This document shows positions 1-5,396 of a stretch of DNA of 7,388 nt, one piece after another (positions within the stretch are counted from its first letter, which is position 1; each line of letters opens with the position of its first letter). The notes beneath the pieces were generated by a model, which was not told the DNA's origin, searched no databases, and saw nothing but the letters and a program-made list of their open reading frames with translations. A program made the position numbers and the translations under genes. Origin of the DNA: Longimicrobium sp. (GTDB lineage Bacteria; Gemmatimonadota; Gemmatimonadetes; Longimicrobiales; Longimicrobiaceae); NCBI GenBank assembly GCA_030446945.1, contig JAUJMI010000176.1:1-7388 (forward strand). The letters run 5' to 3'.

Positions 1-160
1 CAGGGCGCACCACTCCTCACCTACGGCCGCCCTTTCGCGGCTGGCTTCCTCCTCCTGATCCAGAGCGGCGCGCTGATCCGCCCTCCACACCGTCCTCGCG
101 GTGGCGATGTTGATGGCGTTCTGCGCCATGATCGTCTTCACCTCGCTCGAACACGACTGA
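1..160 (+). pseudogene. C-terminal end of a membrane protein, frame broken
   Basis: The left edge reads as hydrophobic membrane-protein sequence in two frames. Frame 1 gives a segment containing PFAAGFLLLIQSGAL, up to about base 78. Frame 2 then gives ALHTVLAVAMLMAFCAMIVF followed by TSLEHD and a TGA stop at 158-160. The two pieces join naturally into the last one or two transmembrane helices and a short polar tail, as in many permeases, if one extra base is present near 77-80. The stop lies two bases before the ATG of the DinB-like gene, so the two may have been co-transcribed. The family cannot be named from so short a tail. It could be a real frameshift or a sequencing error; non-coding DNA with chance hydrophobic frames is the alternative. 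Confidence 0.4.
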
Positions 161-162
161 CG

Positions 163-651
163 ATGAACGAGATCCGCGCCATCGCCGACCAGCTCGCCCG
201 CGCGCACGACGGCGAGTCGTGGTACGGCGCTCCGACCATGGTGGTGCTGCGCGGCGTGACGGCCGAGCAGGCGTTGCGGCGCCCGATTCAGCGGGCGCAC
301 ACCATCTGGGAGATCGTGCTGCACATGACGAGCTGGCAGCGCGAGGTCATCCGCCGCCTGCGCACCCGCGTCGCGCGCGAGCCGGAGGACGGCGACTGGC
401 CCGCTCCTCCGGAACCCGCCAAGGAGGCGTGGCGCGAGGCGGTGGAGCGCCTCGAAGCCGCCCATCGCGAGCTCATCACCGAGGTGGAGCGCTTCCCCGC
501 GGAGTCGCTCGGTGAGGTCGTCGGCGAAGCCCGCGACGCCCCGCAGGGGAGCGGCGTATCGTACTACGTGCTCCTCCACGGCATCGTGCAGCACAACCTG
601 GCGCACACCGCCCAGATCTCGCTGCTGAAAAAAGACTTCGCCGGCGGCTGA
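163..651 (+). CDS. DinB-like (DinB/YfiT superfamily) putative metal-dependent protein
   Basis: This is a 162-residue cytoplasmic protein, the usual length for a DinB-like four-helix bundle. It carries the family's His triad: H54 in HMTSW (helix 2), and H144 and H148 in HNLAH within the C-terminal helix VQHNLAHTAQISLL. The HTIWEIVLHM segment (46-55) is also typical. Family members bind a divalent metal through these three histidines. Known relatives include thiol-dependent transferases (bacillithiol or mycothiol type) and many uncharacterised stress-linked proteins, so the substrate cannot be assigned. The ATG at 163 is preferred because the family's first helix starts there. The reading frame is open upstream to the window edge, but that sequence belongs to the preceding membrane-protein tail. 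No clear ribosome-binding site is visible, and the start lies two bases after the upstream stop, which suggests translational coupling. Confidence 0.85.
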   Translation: MNEIRAIADQLARAHDGESWYGAPTMVVLRGVTAEQALRRPIQRAHTIWEIVLHMTSWQREVIRRLRTRVAREPEDGDWPAPPEPAKEAWREAVERLEAAHRELITEVERFPAESLGEVVGEARDAPQGSGVSYYVLLHGIVQHNLAHTAQISLLKKDFAGG

Positions 652-682
652 TACGAGACATCCCAGTGCACCGGAGACTCCA

Positions 683-765
683 CTTCCTGAACGGAGCGCC
701 ACACGCGTGACCTGCGCCGCCTTCACCCTCGTTGAGGCGCGTAGTGAAGGAGACGGGCTCTGCCG
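683..765 (+). repeat. Left copy of an approximately 80-bp inverted repeat element
   Basis: This copy begins with CTTCCTGAAC (683-692) and ends with a 30-base block (736-765) containing GTGAAGGAG and CGGGCTCTGCCG. The reverse complement of 905-980 has the same order. It begins with the identical 10-mer, has a related but diverged middle 7 bases shorter, and ends with a 30-base block matching at 27 of 30 positions. It starts about 30 bases after the DinB-like stop and reads in the same direction as that gene. It could be one copy of an interspersed repeat family or one arm of a larger palindromic element. Confidence 0.75.
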
Positions 766-814
766 ACCGCACCGCACCCGCCCGTGTTCCGGCCCAAGCA
801 CGTAAGGCCGCCAT

Positions 815-844
815 CGAGCCGCAGCCCGGTCCAACAGCGGCTCG
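815..844. repeat. Small hairpin between the two repeat copies
   Basis: CGAGCCGC (815-822) pairs perfectly with GCGGCTCG (837-844) around a 14-base loop. No T-run follows on either strand, so it is not a convincing intrinsic terminator. Its central position between the two longer inverted copies may be coincidental in such GC-rich DNA. Confidence 0.35.
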
Positions 845-904
845 GTGCAGCCCGCTTCGTCTTGTCCACGGGCTCGGACGCCTGAACATTGGAATTTCAT
901 TGCG

Positions 905-980
905 CGGCAGAGCCCGGCTCCTTCACGCCGCGCCAGGGAGCGTGGCAAGGCAGGTATCATGAGGCGCCTGGTTCAGGAAG
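905..980 (-). repeat. Right copy of the approximately 80-bp inverted repeat element
   Basis: On the minus strand this copy runs from CTTCCTGAAC (980-971) to the block ending CGGGCTCTGCCG (916-905). It starts about 10 bases after the SDR stop codon and reads in the SDR direction. Each of the two convergent genes is therefore followed by the same element in its own orientation. The terminal 30 bases differ from the left copy at only three positions, whereas the middle is clearly diverged. This suggests conservation of the ends or of the structure. Confidence 0.75.
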
Positions 981-990
981 AGGTGCGGGG

Positions 991-1818
991 TCAGAGCAGC
1001 GCCGCGAAGCCCTCGCGGTACGTGGGGTAGAGGAAGGTGTAGCCGGAGGATGCGAGGCGGTCGCTGCGGCAGCGCTTGTTGCTGCGCGGGCGCACGGCCT
1101 CTTCCGCGCGCAGGGGCGCCGGCTTTCCCAGCGCGGCCGCGAGCCAGTGCAGGACGTCGCAGCTGTCCGCCGGCGCGCGGTCCACGCCGAGGTAGACCGG
1201 GTGCGGCGAGGGGAGGTGCATCAGGTGGCGGAGCGCGCCGGCGCAGTCGTCGCGATGGATGCGGTTGGTGTACGTGGTGATGGCCGGGCACTCGGCGGCG
1301 CCGGAGCGCACGCGATCGATGTAGCTCGTGCGGCCCGGCCCGTAGATCCCGCCCAGCCGCAGCACCACCCCGGGGAACGGACCGCCGAGGACGATCGACT
1401 CCCCCTCCAGCATCATCCGTCCCCGGAACCCGGCGGGCTCCGCGCGCGAGTCCTCGTCCACCCACTCACCGCCGGACTGGCTGTACACGCTGGTGCTGGA
1501 GGTGAAGATGACGCGCCGCGGCCGCTGCCCCTGCGCCGCGAGCGCCGCCAGCAGGTTGCGCGGGCCGTCCACGTACGCCGCGCGGTACTCGTCCTCCGCT
1601 CCGCCATCCGCCGCCGCCGTGTAGAAGACGGTCGCGAGCCCCGCCGGCAGCCCCGCCAGCGTCGCCGGGTCGCGCAGATCCGCCGCCAGGGGGCGCACGC
1701 CCGCGGGGAGGCCGTCCGGCGAGCGGCGCATCCCCCACACCTCAAAACCGTCCGCTGCCAGGCGCGCCGCCAGCGCCGAGCCCACGTAGCCGCACCCCGC
1801 GATCAGTACGCGCTTCAT
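991..1818 (-). CDS. Atypical SDR / NAD(P)-dependent epimerase-like protein (YeeZ-like)
   Basis: This is a 275-residue Rossmann-fold protein. The dinucleotide-binding loop GCGYVG lies at residues 8-13 directly after the first beta strand (MKRVLIAG). Other landmarks are the STSVYSQSGGEWVDEDS segment (108-124), RLGGIYGPGR (154-163), TNRIHRDDCAGAL (184-196), and a C-terminal signature SNKRC then YPTYREGFAALL (246-275). That signature is characteristic of the YeeZ-like group of atypical extended SDRs. The usual YxxxK catalytic pair is not evident, as in that group. The substrate is unknown; such proteins are annotated as sugar-nucleotide epimerases or reductases only by fold. The ATG at 1818 is preceded by AGGGGA at 7 bases spacing, which supports the start. 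The gene is separated from the glycosyltransferase operon by a terminator and the small peptide gene, so it is probably transcribed on its own. Confidence 0.88.
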   Translation of the reverse strand: MKRVLIAGCGYVGSALAARLAADGFEVWGMRRSPDGLPAGVRPLAADLRDPATLAGLPAGLATVFYTAAADGGAEDEYRAAYVDGPRNLLAALAAQGQRPRRVIFTSSTSVYSQSGGEWVDEDSRAEPAGFRGRMMLEGESIVLGGPFPGVVLRLGGIYGPGRTSYIDRVRSGAAECPAITTYTNRIHRDDCAGALRHLMHLPSPHPVYLGVDRAPADSCDVLHWLAAALGKPAPLRAEEAVRPRSNKRCRSDRLASSGYTFLYPTYREGFAALL

Positions 1819-1825
1819 TCAACCG

Positions 1826-1831
1826 TCCCCT
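1826..1831 (-). promoter_or_regulatory. Ribosome-binding site of the SDR gene
   Basis: AGGGGA on the minus strand lies 7 bases before the ATG at 1818. It fixes that ATG as the start. Confidence 0.6.
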
Positions 1832-1886
1832 GATTCCCGTAGCATCCGGCGCGCAACATCGCCGGGCGCACGGGTGGATGCAATGA

Positions 1887-1919
1887 AGCGGCCCCCGCCA
1901 GAATCCCGGGGGGGCCGCT
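1887..1919 (-). terminator. Hairpin downstream of the small secreted peptide gene
   Basis: AGCGGCCCCC (1887-1896) and GGGGGCCGCT (1910-1919) form a perfect 10-bp, all but one G-C, stem around a 13-base loop. It lies 57 bases beyond the stop of the small peptide gene on the minus strand. The bases that follow on that strand (TCATTGCATCC) are only mildly T-rich, so termination efficiency is uncertain. Position and stem strength still make it the likely end of the peptide transcript, upstream of the SDR gene. Confidence 0.5.
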
Positions 1920-1976
1920 CATCGTGGACGTGCCTCGCGCCGTGCCATCGTGCGGCGCCGGAGGCTTCGCCGGGGG

Positions 1977-2210
1977 TCAGCGCCGCGCAATCAGCGTCTC
2001 GCCTGCACCGTCCCGCGGAGCGGCGTCCCGCGTACCTGGGGCCGTCACCACCAGCGGGGTCAGCTCGCAGGGATTCCCTTCCCAGCCGCACTCGGTGAGA
2101 CCGAGGCGCTCCTCACTACCCGACGCCGATTCCAGCCCGGCGACGATCAGGCCGGTAACCATGGTGGACACGAACAGGTAGCGGACGGTGCTGGCGATCT
2201 TGGCGGGCAT
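1977..2210 (-). CDS. Small secreted peptide with a two-cysteine loop, function unknown
   Basis: This encodes a 77-residue protein. An N-terminal stretch (residues 1-28) has Lys4 and Arg10 followed by the hydrophobic core YLFVSTMVTGLIVAGLESAS, a plausible signal peptide or single membrane anchor. The remaining 45-50 residues are polar, with exactly two cysteines in the motif CGWEGNPC, followed by ELTPLVVTAPGTRD and an Arg-ending tail. The cysteine spacing would allow a small disulfide loop outside the membrane. The start at 2210 is chosen over an upstream in-frame option because GGAG (2217-2220) sits 6 bases before this ATG and the signal-like stretch begins there. The gene stands alone between two hairpins (2370-2406 upstream, 1887-1919 downstream). 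A comparatively AT-rich stretch upstream (about 2295-2330) may hold its promoter, but no clear box pair is seen. I do not recognise the family. A chance open frame is possible but unlikely given the signal-like start, RBS and terminator. Confidence 0.65.
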   Translation of the reverse strand: MPAKIASTVRYLFVSTMVTGLIVAGLESASGSEERLGLTECGWEGNPCELTPLVVTAPGTRDAAPRDGAGETLIARR

Positions 2211-2216
2211 GACAAT

Positions 2217-2220
2217 CTCC
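2217..2220 (-). promoter_or_regulatory. Ribosome-binding site deciding the start of the small peptide
   Basis: GGAG on the minus strand lies 6 bases before the ATG at 2210. No comparable site precedes the longer alternative start near 2246, so the 77-residue form is preferred. Just upstream is a tandem 7-mer: GTTTCAG twice on the plus strand, 2227-2240. Confidence 0.55.
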
Positions 2221-2369
2221 ATTCGAGTTTCAGGTTTCAGGAGCACATCCTACCGCTCGGGAGATAGGACGGAAGCCGGCCCGGAAAGGTTGCAAGACAT
2301 ACATGAACGACCGATTAACCACGAAACGACCCATGTGTTCGGACGTGGGATTGGCACCGTACAACGCAC

Positions 2370-2406
2370 AAAAACCCCCTTCCCCAGGCAGTTTTTGGGG
2401 AGGGGG
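2370..2406 (-). terminator. Rho-independent terminator of the glycosyltransferase operon
   Basis: On the minus strand, CCCCCTCCCC (2406-2397) pairs with GGGGAAGGGGG (2385-2375) with one bulged base around a short A/T-containing loop. The stem is followed immediately by TTTTT (2374-2370). It lies 36 bases past the methyltransferase stop, the textbook position. On the same transcript a second C-rich tract (opposite the G-rich 2428-2438) could compete for the G arm, so an alternative fold is possible. Confidence 0.85.
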
Positions 2407-2441
2407 ATTGCGGCGCGGAGCGACGCTGGGGGAGAGGGCCC

Positions 2442-3218
2442 CTACCGCGCCGGGTACGCCGCCCGCGGCTCGCCGTCCATGATCTCGGCGCGGCGGCAGA
2501 GGAAGACCTCGTCCTCGGCCTGCTGCACGATCTCGAAGCCGGAGCTGCGCAGCATCGCCTCCGCGCAGGCGCGGTTGGGCGCCCACCAGTTGGTGGGGTC
2601 GTGCGCGTAGCGGTGCTCGATGAAGTGCATCTTCGGGTACCCGGGACGGTCGAAGTGCTCCTCCTCCTGGAAGTCGTAGTCCGCCGCCACCGGCTCCACC
2701 TCTCTGGACCCGCGCAGCATGCTCTGGAAGAGCATCAGGTCGCCCACCGCGTGCTCGCGCAGCAGGTCGAGCGCCAGGAGCGGGTGGCGCAGGTGGTAGA
2801 GCACCCCCATGAAGATCACGAAGTCGAACTTCTCGCCCAGCGACGCCACGTCGTACACGGATATCTTGTGGAACTCGATGTCCGTCATCCCGTTGACCGC
2901 GGTGGCGAAGCGCGCCTGCTCCAGGTACAGGTCCTCGCTGTCGATCCCCACCACGCGCCCGGCGCCGCGCCGCTTCATCTCCATGGAGTAGAAGCCGGCG
3001 TTGCACCCCACGTCCAGCACCGACTTCCCCGAGAGGTCCGCGGGGATGGCGTGGGCGAAGTTGCGGAACTTCATCGCCGGGTAGTCGCCCAGGAAGTGGT
3101 CCGGTGCGGTGCGCACCCCCATCAGCTCCAGGTTGTGGAACCAGGGGCCCAGCCGCTCCACCTGCTCGCGGACCTCCTGCGGGGTCATCGAAGCTGCCGT
3201 CATATCCGTCGTGCTCAA
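2442..3218 (-). CDS. SAM-dependent methyltransferase, CmoB-like, glycan-cluster type
   Basis: This is a 258-residue class I SAM methyltransferase. Motif I is SVLDVGCNAGFYS (66-78), motif II acidic residue D93 is in VVGIDSEDLYLEQA, and the post-motif segment is VIFMGVLYHLRHPLLALDLL (134-153). The GVLYH sequence and the later TNWWAPN (209-215) resemble CmoB, the tRNA wobble-uridine carboxymethyl-transferase family. This protein is shorter and sits in a sugar-modifying operon, so a sugar or glycan methyl acceptor is more likely than tRNA. I believe it matches the TIGR04290-type methyltransferases, often annotated near glycosyltransferases, but could not search. The start is a TTG at 3218: GGAGGTG (3224-3230) is correctly spaced for it and too far from the next ATG (3203). 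Its first bases overlap the stop of the preceding gene by four (TTGA), indicating translational coupling. It is the last gene of the operon and is followed by a strong terminator. Confidence 0.88.
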   Translation of the reverse strand: MSTTDMTAASMTPQEVREQVERLGPWFHNLELMGVRTAPDHFLGDYPAMKFRNFAHAIPADLSGKSVLDVGCNAGFYSMEMKRRGAGRVVGIDSEDLYLEQARFATAVNGMTDIEFHKISVYDVASLGEKFDFVIFMGVLYHLRHPLLALDLLREHAVGDLMLFQSMLRGSREVEPVAADYDFQEEEHFDRPGYPKMHFIEHRYAHDPTNWWAPNRACAEAMLRSSGFEIVQQAEDEVFLCRRAEIMDGEPRAAYPAR

Positions 3219-4018
3219 AGGGACACCTCCGCCACGGTCGGAGATGCGGGTACGGCGGACACGAAGGCCGCCACGGTCGGGAGCCCGGAAGGGGCCGGGC
3301 GCTCCTCCAGCAGGTGGATCGCCTCGCGGTAGCCGTGAAGCGTCCCCACGTCCACGTACGACTCGCCGGCGGGGATCCCCAGCGCTTCCCCGCCCCGCGC
3401 CAGCCAGGCGTTGACCAGCGTGCCGATGTACTCGTCGCGCCGGCCGCGCTCAAGCCAGAGCTCGTGCAGCTCGCGCAGGATGCCGACGGGGAGCTTGAAG
3501 GCGCCCCACACCCAGTGGCTCTCCGCGCCGGGCTGCTTTACCTGGATCTCGCGCACGCGTCCGGCGGCGTCGGTCACCACCGCGTCAAAGAACTCGGGGC
3601 GCTCCACCGGGAAGAGGAGGAAGGAGAAGGCGCCGTCCGGAAGGTCGCGCAGCCCGTCCTCGGGAAACCAGATGGTGTCCGGGAGGCCGACCAGCACCGT
3701 CTCGTCCTCGGCCAGCAGCGGGACGGCGCGGAAGATGGAGTCGCAGAGGCCGGCGGGCTTGGGCTGCACGGCGTAGCACACGTGCGCGCCGCCGATCCCG
3801 CCGCCGTAGTAGCCCAGGATGTCGGATTTCCCGGGCGAGATGACGAAGCAGATCCTGTCCGCGCCGCCGCGGATCATGCGCTCCACCAGGTACTCGCTCA
3901 CGGCGCGCGGCCGCTCCACGCCCTCGTCGAACCGGCTCCCCACGGGGAGGAGCTCCTTGGAAAAGGCCAGCGGCTGGATCCTGGTTCCAGCGCCCGCGGC
4001 CGGGATGATCCCCCACAT
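3215..4018 (-). CDS. Sugar-1-phosphate nucleotidyltransferase-like protein
   Basis: This is a 267-residue GT-A-fold nucleotidyltransferase. It begins with the NTP-binding signature MWGIIPAAGAGTR (1-13), then KELLPVG (21-27). QPKPAGLCDSI (85-95) is the base-recognition segment seen in glucose-1-phosphate thymidylyl- and uridylyltransferases. LPDT (112-115) supplies the presumed metal-binding Asp114, VKQPG lies at 160-164, and YVDVGT (221-226) gives the second acidic site. Family members make NDP-sugars from sugar-1-phosphate and NTP; the sugar and base cannot be told. The length is close to short RmlA-like enzymes without a hexapeptide-repeat domain. The ATG at 4018 is preferred to a GTG six bases upstream because GGAGGTG (4024-4030) is spaced for the ATG, and the family signature starts there. 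The start is two bases after the glycosyltransferase stop, and the stop overlaps the methyltransferase start. It presumably activates the sugar used by the neighbouring glycosyltransferase. Confidence 0.88.
   Translation of the reverse strand: MWGIIPAAGAGTRIQPLAFSKELLPVGSRFDEGVERPRAVSEYLVERMIRGGADRICFVISPGKSDILGYYGGGIGGAHVCYAVQPKPAGLCDSIFRAVPLLAEDETVLVGLPDTIWFPEDGLRDLPDGAFSFLLFPVERPEFFDAVVTDAAGRVREIQVKQPGAESHWVWGAFKLPVGILRELHELWLERGRRDEYIGTLVNAWLARGGEALGIPAGESYVDVGTLHGYREAIHLLEERPAPSGLPTVAAFVSAVPASPTVAEVSL
3224..3230 (-). promoter_or_regulatory. Ribosome-binding site deciding the TTG start of the methyltransferase
   Basis: GGAGGTG on the minus strand, inside the end of the nucleotidyltransferase gene, leaves 7 bases between GGAGG and the TTG at 3218. 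The nearest ATG is 15 bases further on, outside the normal window. A strong RBS driving a weak start codon supports coupled, tuned expression. Confidence 0.7.
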
Positions 4019-4020
4019 CC

Positions 4021-5118
4021 TCACACCTCCATCGCAAGAGCTCGGTCCACCCGCTCGCTCGCCGCCCCCACCGCCCTCACCAGCTCCTCCGCGCGCCTGT
4101 CCGACGTGTGCTCCTCCAGGGTGCGCTCCCGCGCCGCCCGCGCGATCCTCGCCAGCTCTTCGCGCGGGACGGCGAGTGCCGCCATCGCCTCCTCCGTGCT
4201 CCCCGCGGTCAGGATCTCATCGCCGGGCGCAAAGAACTCGTCCAGCCCCGCCCAGCTGTCGGTCAGGATGGGCACGCCGCACGCCGCCGCCTCGAAGAGC
4301 CGGCCCGACGGGCAGTAGCCCATCTCCGCCATCGCGCGGCGCGTGACGTTGAGCGTCAGGCGCGAGGAGCAAAAGAACGCCGGGTGCTGCGCGGGCGGAA
4401 GGTGCTGCATGAAAAAGAGGTTGGGCGTCCACGGGAAGTCGTGCGGATACTGCGCGCCGCCGATCAGGAAGCGCCGCTCCGGCAGCCTGCGCGCCGGCTC
4501 CAGCAGGAGCGCCTCCACAGCCGCCTGACGGTCCGCCGCGTACGTGCCCAGATACGAAAGGTCCGCCATCGCTCCCTCCAGCGGCGCGAGCGGCCGGTGC
4601 ACGTCGGGGTCCACGTGACCGTACAGCGGCGCCACCCGCCGCGCCCCCAGCGTGGTGCGAAGCTGCGTGAGCGCCGCGCCGCCGGTGAAGGAGAGCACCA
4701 GGTCGAAGTCGCGCAGCCCCCGCTCGCCGATGTACGCCACCGGCGCCCCGCTGCGCAACGCGTCCAGGGTGACGGGCGTGTCCAGGTCGTAGAAGACCCG
4801 CGCCGGCGCTGGCGAGTCCAGCACCACCTCGGTGGCGGCGATCCCGTCCGGGCAGTACGAGGTGACCATCGCCACGTCCGCCTCGGCTGCGTGGCGGCGG
4901 GCGGCGGGAAGCACCTCGTCCCATTCGCGGTAGAGGACCAGCTCGCCGCCGGGGATCTCCCACAAGTCGCGATTGTCGGCGTAGTAGGGAACGTCTCGCT
5001 CGAAGAAGACCACCCGGTGCCCCTGCCGGCCCAGCGCGCGGCAAAGCCCCCGCCAGAGCGTCGCGTGGCCGTTCCCCCACGACGAGCTGACGGTAAGGCC
5101 AAAGATCGCCAGCTTCAT
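4021..5118 (-). CDS. CgeB-like glycosyltransferase (GT-B fold)
   Basis: This is a 365-residue cytoplasmic glycosyltransferase of the CgeB/spore-maturation-protein type. The N-terminal Rossmann half starts MKLAIFGLTVSSSWGNGHAT (1-20) and continues with RGHRVVFFERD-like sequence (QGHRVVFFERDVPYYADN, 32-49). The middle has ADLSYLGTYAADR (185-197). The C-terminal donor-binding half has SGRLFEAAACGVPILTDSW (271-289), with Glu276 as the expected nucleotide-sugar ribose contact, then GLDEFFAPGDEIL. No signal peptide or membrane helix is seen. The ATG at 5118 is chosen because the first beta strand begins there; the open frame continues upstream, but that sequence is low-complexity and unlike the family. 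Only a weak purine-rich site (GAGAG) precedes it. It is the first gene of a three-gene operon with the nucleotidyltransferase and the methyltransferase, so it probably transfers a sugar activated by its neighbour. The acceptor is unknown. Confidence 0.9.
   Translation of the reverse strand: MKLAIFGLTVSSSWGNGHATLWRGLCRALGRQGHRVVFFERDVPYYADNRDLWEIPGGELVLYREWDEVLPAARRHAAEADVAMVTSYCPDGIAATEVVLDSPAPARVFYDLDTPVTLDALRSGAPVAYIGERGLRDFDLVLSFTGGAALTQLRTTLGARRVAPLYGHVDPDVHRPLAPLEGAMADLSYLGTYAADRQAAVEALLLEPARRLPERRFLIGGAQYPHDFPWTPNLFFMQHLPPAQHPAFFCSSRLTLNVTRRAMAEMGYCPSGRLFEAAACGVPILTDSWAGLDEFFAPGDEILTAGSTEEAMAALAVPREELARIARAARERTLEEHTSDRRAEELVRAVGAASERVDRALAMEV
4024..4030 (-). promoter_or_regulatory. Ribosome-binding site deciding the nucleotidyltransferase start
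   Basis: GGAGGTG on the minus strand, inside the last codons of the glycosyltransferase gene. GGAGG is 7 bases from the ATG at 4018 and practically touches the alternative GTG at 4024. The same sequence and spacing precede the methyltransferase start. Confidence 0.7.
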
Positions 5119-5396
5119 CGGTGGAGCTCTCTCGCTGTGCGGGCGCGGAGCCGCCGCCCGCGAGACGCATCGCGGACGCTCGGACGACGTGGCCATCCTT
5201 CAACTCACGCGGGACGTAAAATGCAGATACCGGACCAGCAGCATCATCAACGAAGCTCCGCAGCCGCATCCACTTAGATGCTCCCGCACCCCCTCCGCTG
5301 CGCCCGTTCGCGGAAGTGCAACCCCGGCCGCGCGATGCGCCCCGTCGTGGCCGCGGATGCACGGACGCCGCTCGTTGTTTTCGCTGTTTCTCGGCG
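5119..5396. other. Gene-free region upstream of the glycosyltransferase operon
   Basis: These 278 bases separate the stop of the alpha/beta hydrolase (5397) from the operon start (5118), both on the minus strand. No protein-like frame is present. The operon promoter is expected here. A weak candidate on the minus strand is TTGATG followed about 15-20 bases later by the relatively AT-rich TATCTGCATTTTAC (around 5215-5250), but spacing and boxes are poor. Only short, unconvincing hairpins are present, and no T-tailed terminator for the hydrolase was found. Confidence 0.4.

Larger units (their letters stand above)
652..990. other. Gene-free convergent intergenic region with inverted repeats
   Basis: These 339 bases lie between two convergent genes (DinB-like + and SDR -). 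No open frame here resembles a protein. The region contains two diverged copies of one sequence in opposite orientation (683-765 and 905-980) and a small hairpin between them (815-844). No tRNA-like cloverleaf or promoter is evident. In a convergent interval, such structure may help end transcription from both sides. Confidence 0.6.

Noticed and set aside
889..1833. A 314-codon plus-strand open frame opposite the SDR gene
   Set aside because: It is the antisense shadow of a well-supported SDR. Its product is Arg/Ala/Val-rich with no domain signature and spans the intergenic repeat.
2230..3453. A 407-codon minus-strand open frame overlapping methyltransferase and nucleotidyltransferase
   Set aside because: Wrong frame of the same strand; it runs through the terminator and has Gly/Arg/Ala-rich nonsense composition.
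3104..4318. A 404-codon plus-strand open frame opposite the nucleotidyltransferase
   Set aside because: Low-complexity Arg/His/Ala-rich product crossing three real genes on the other strand, as expected from high third-position GC.
5215..5250. Sigma70-like promoter for the glycosyltransferase operon (TTGATG and TATCTG)
   Set aside because: The spacer is too short and the -10 match is poor; mentioned only as a weak candidate within the intergenic entry.
4108..5277. A 389-codon plus-strand open frame opposite the glycosyltransferase
   Set aside because: Antisense of a clear CgeB-like gene; composition is Arg/Val/Gln-rich with no recognisable fold.
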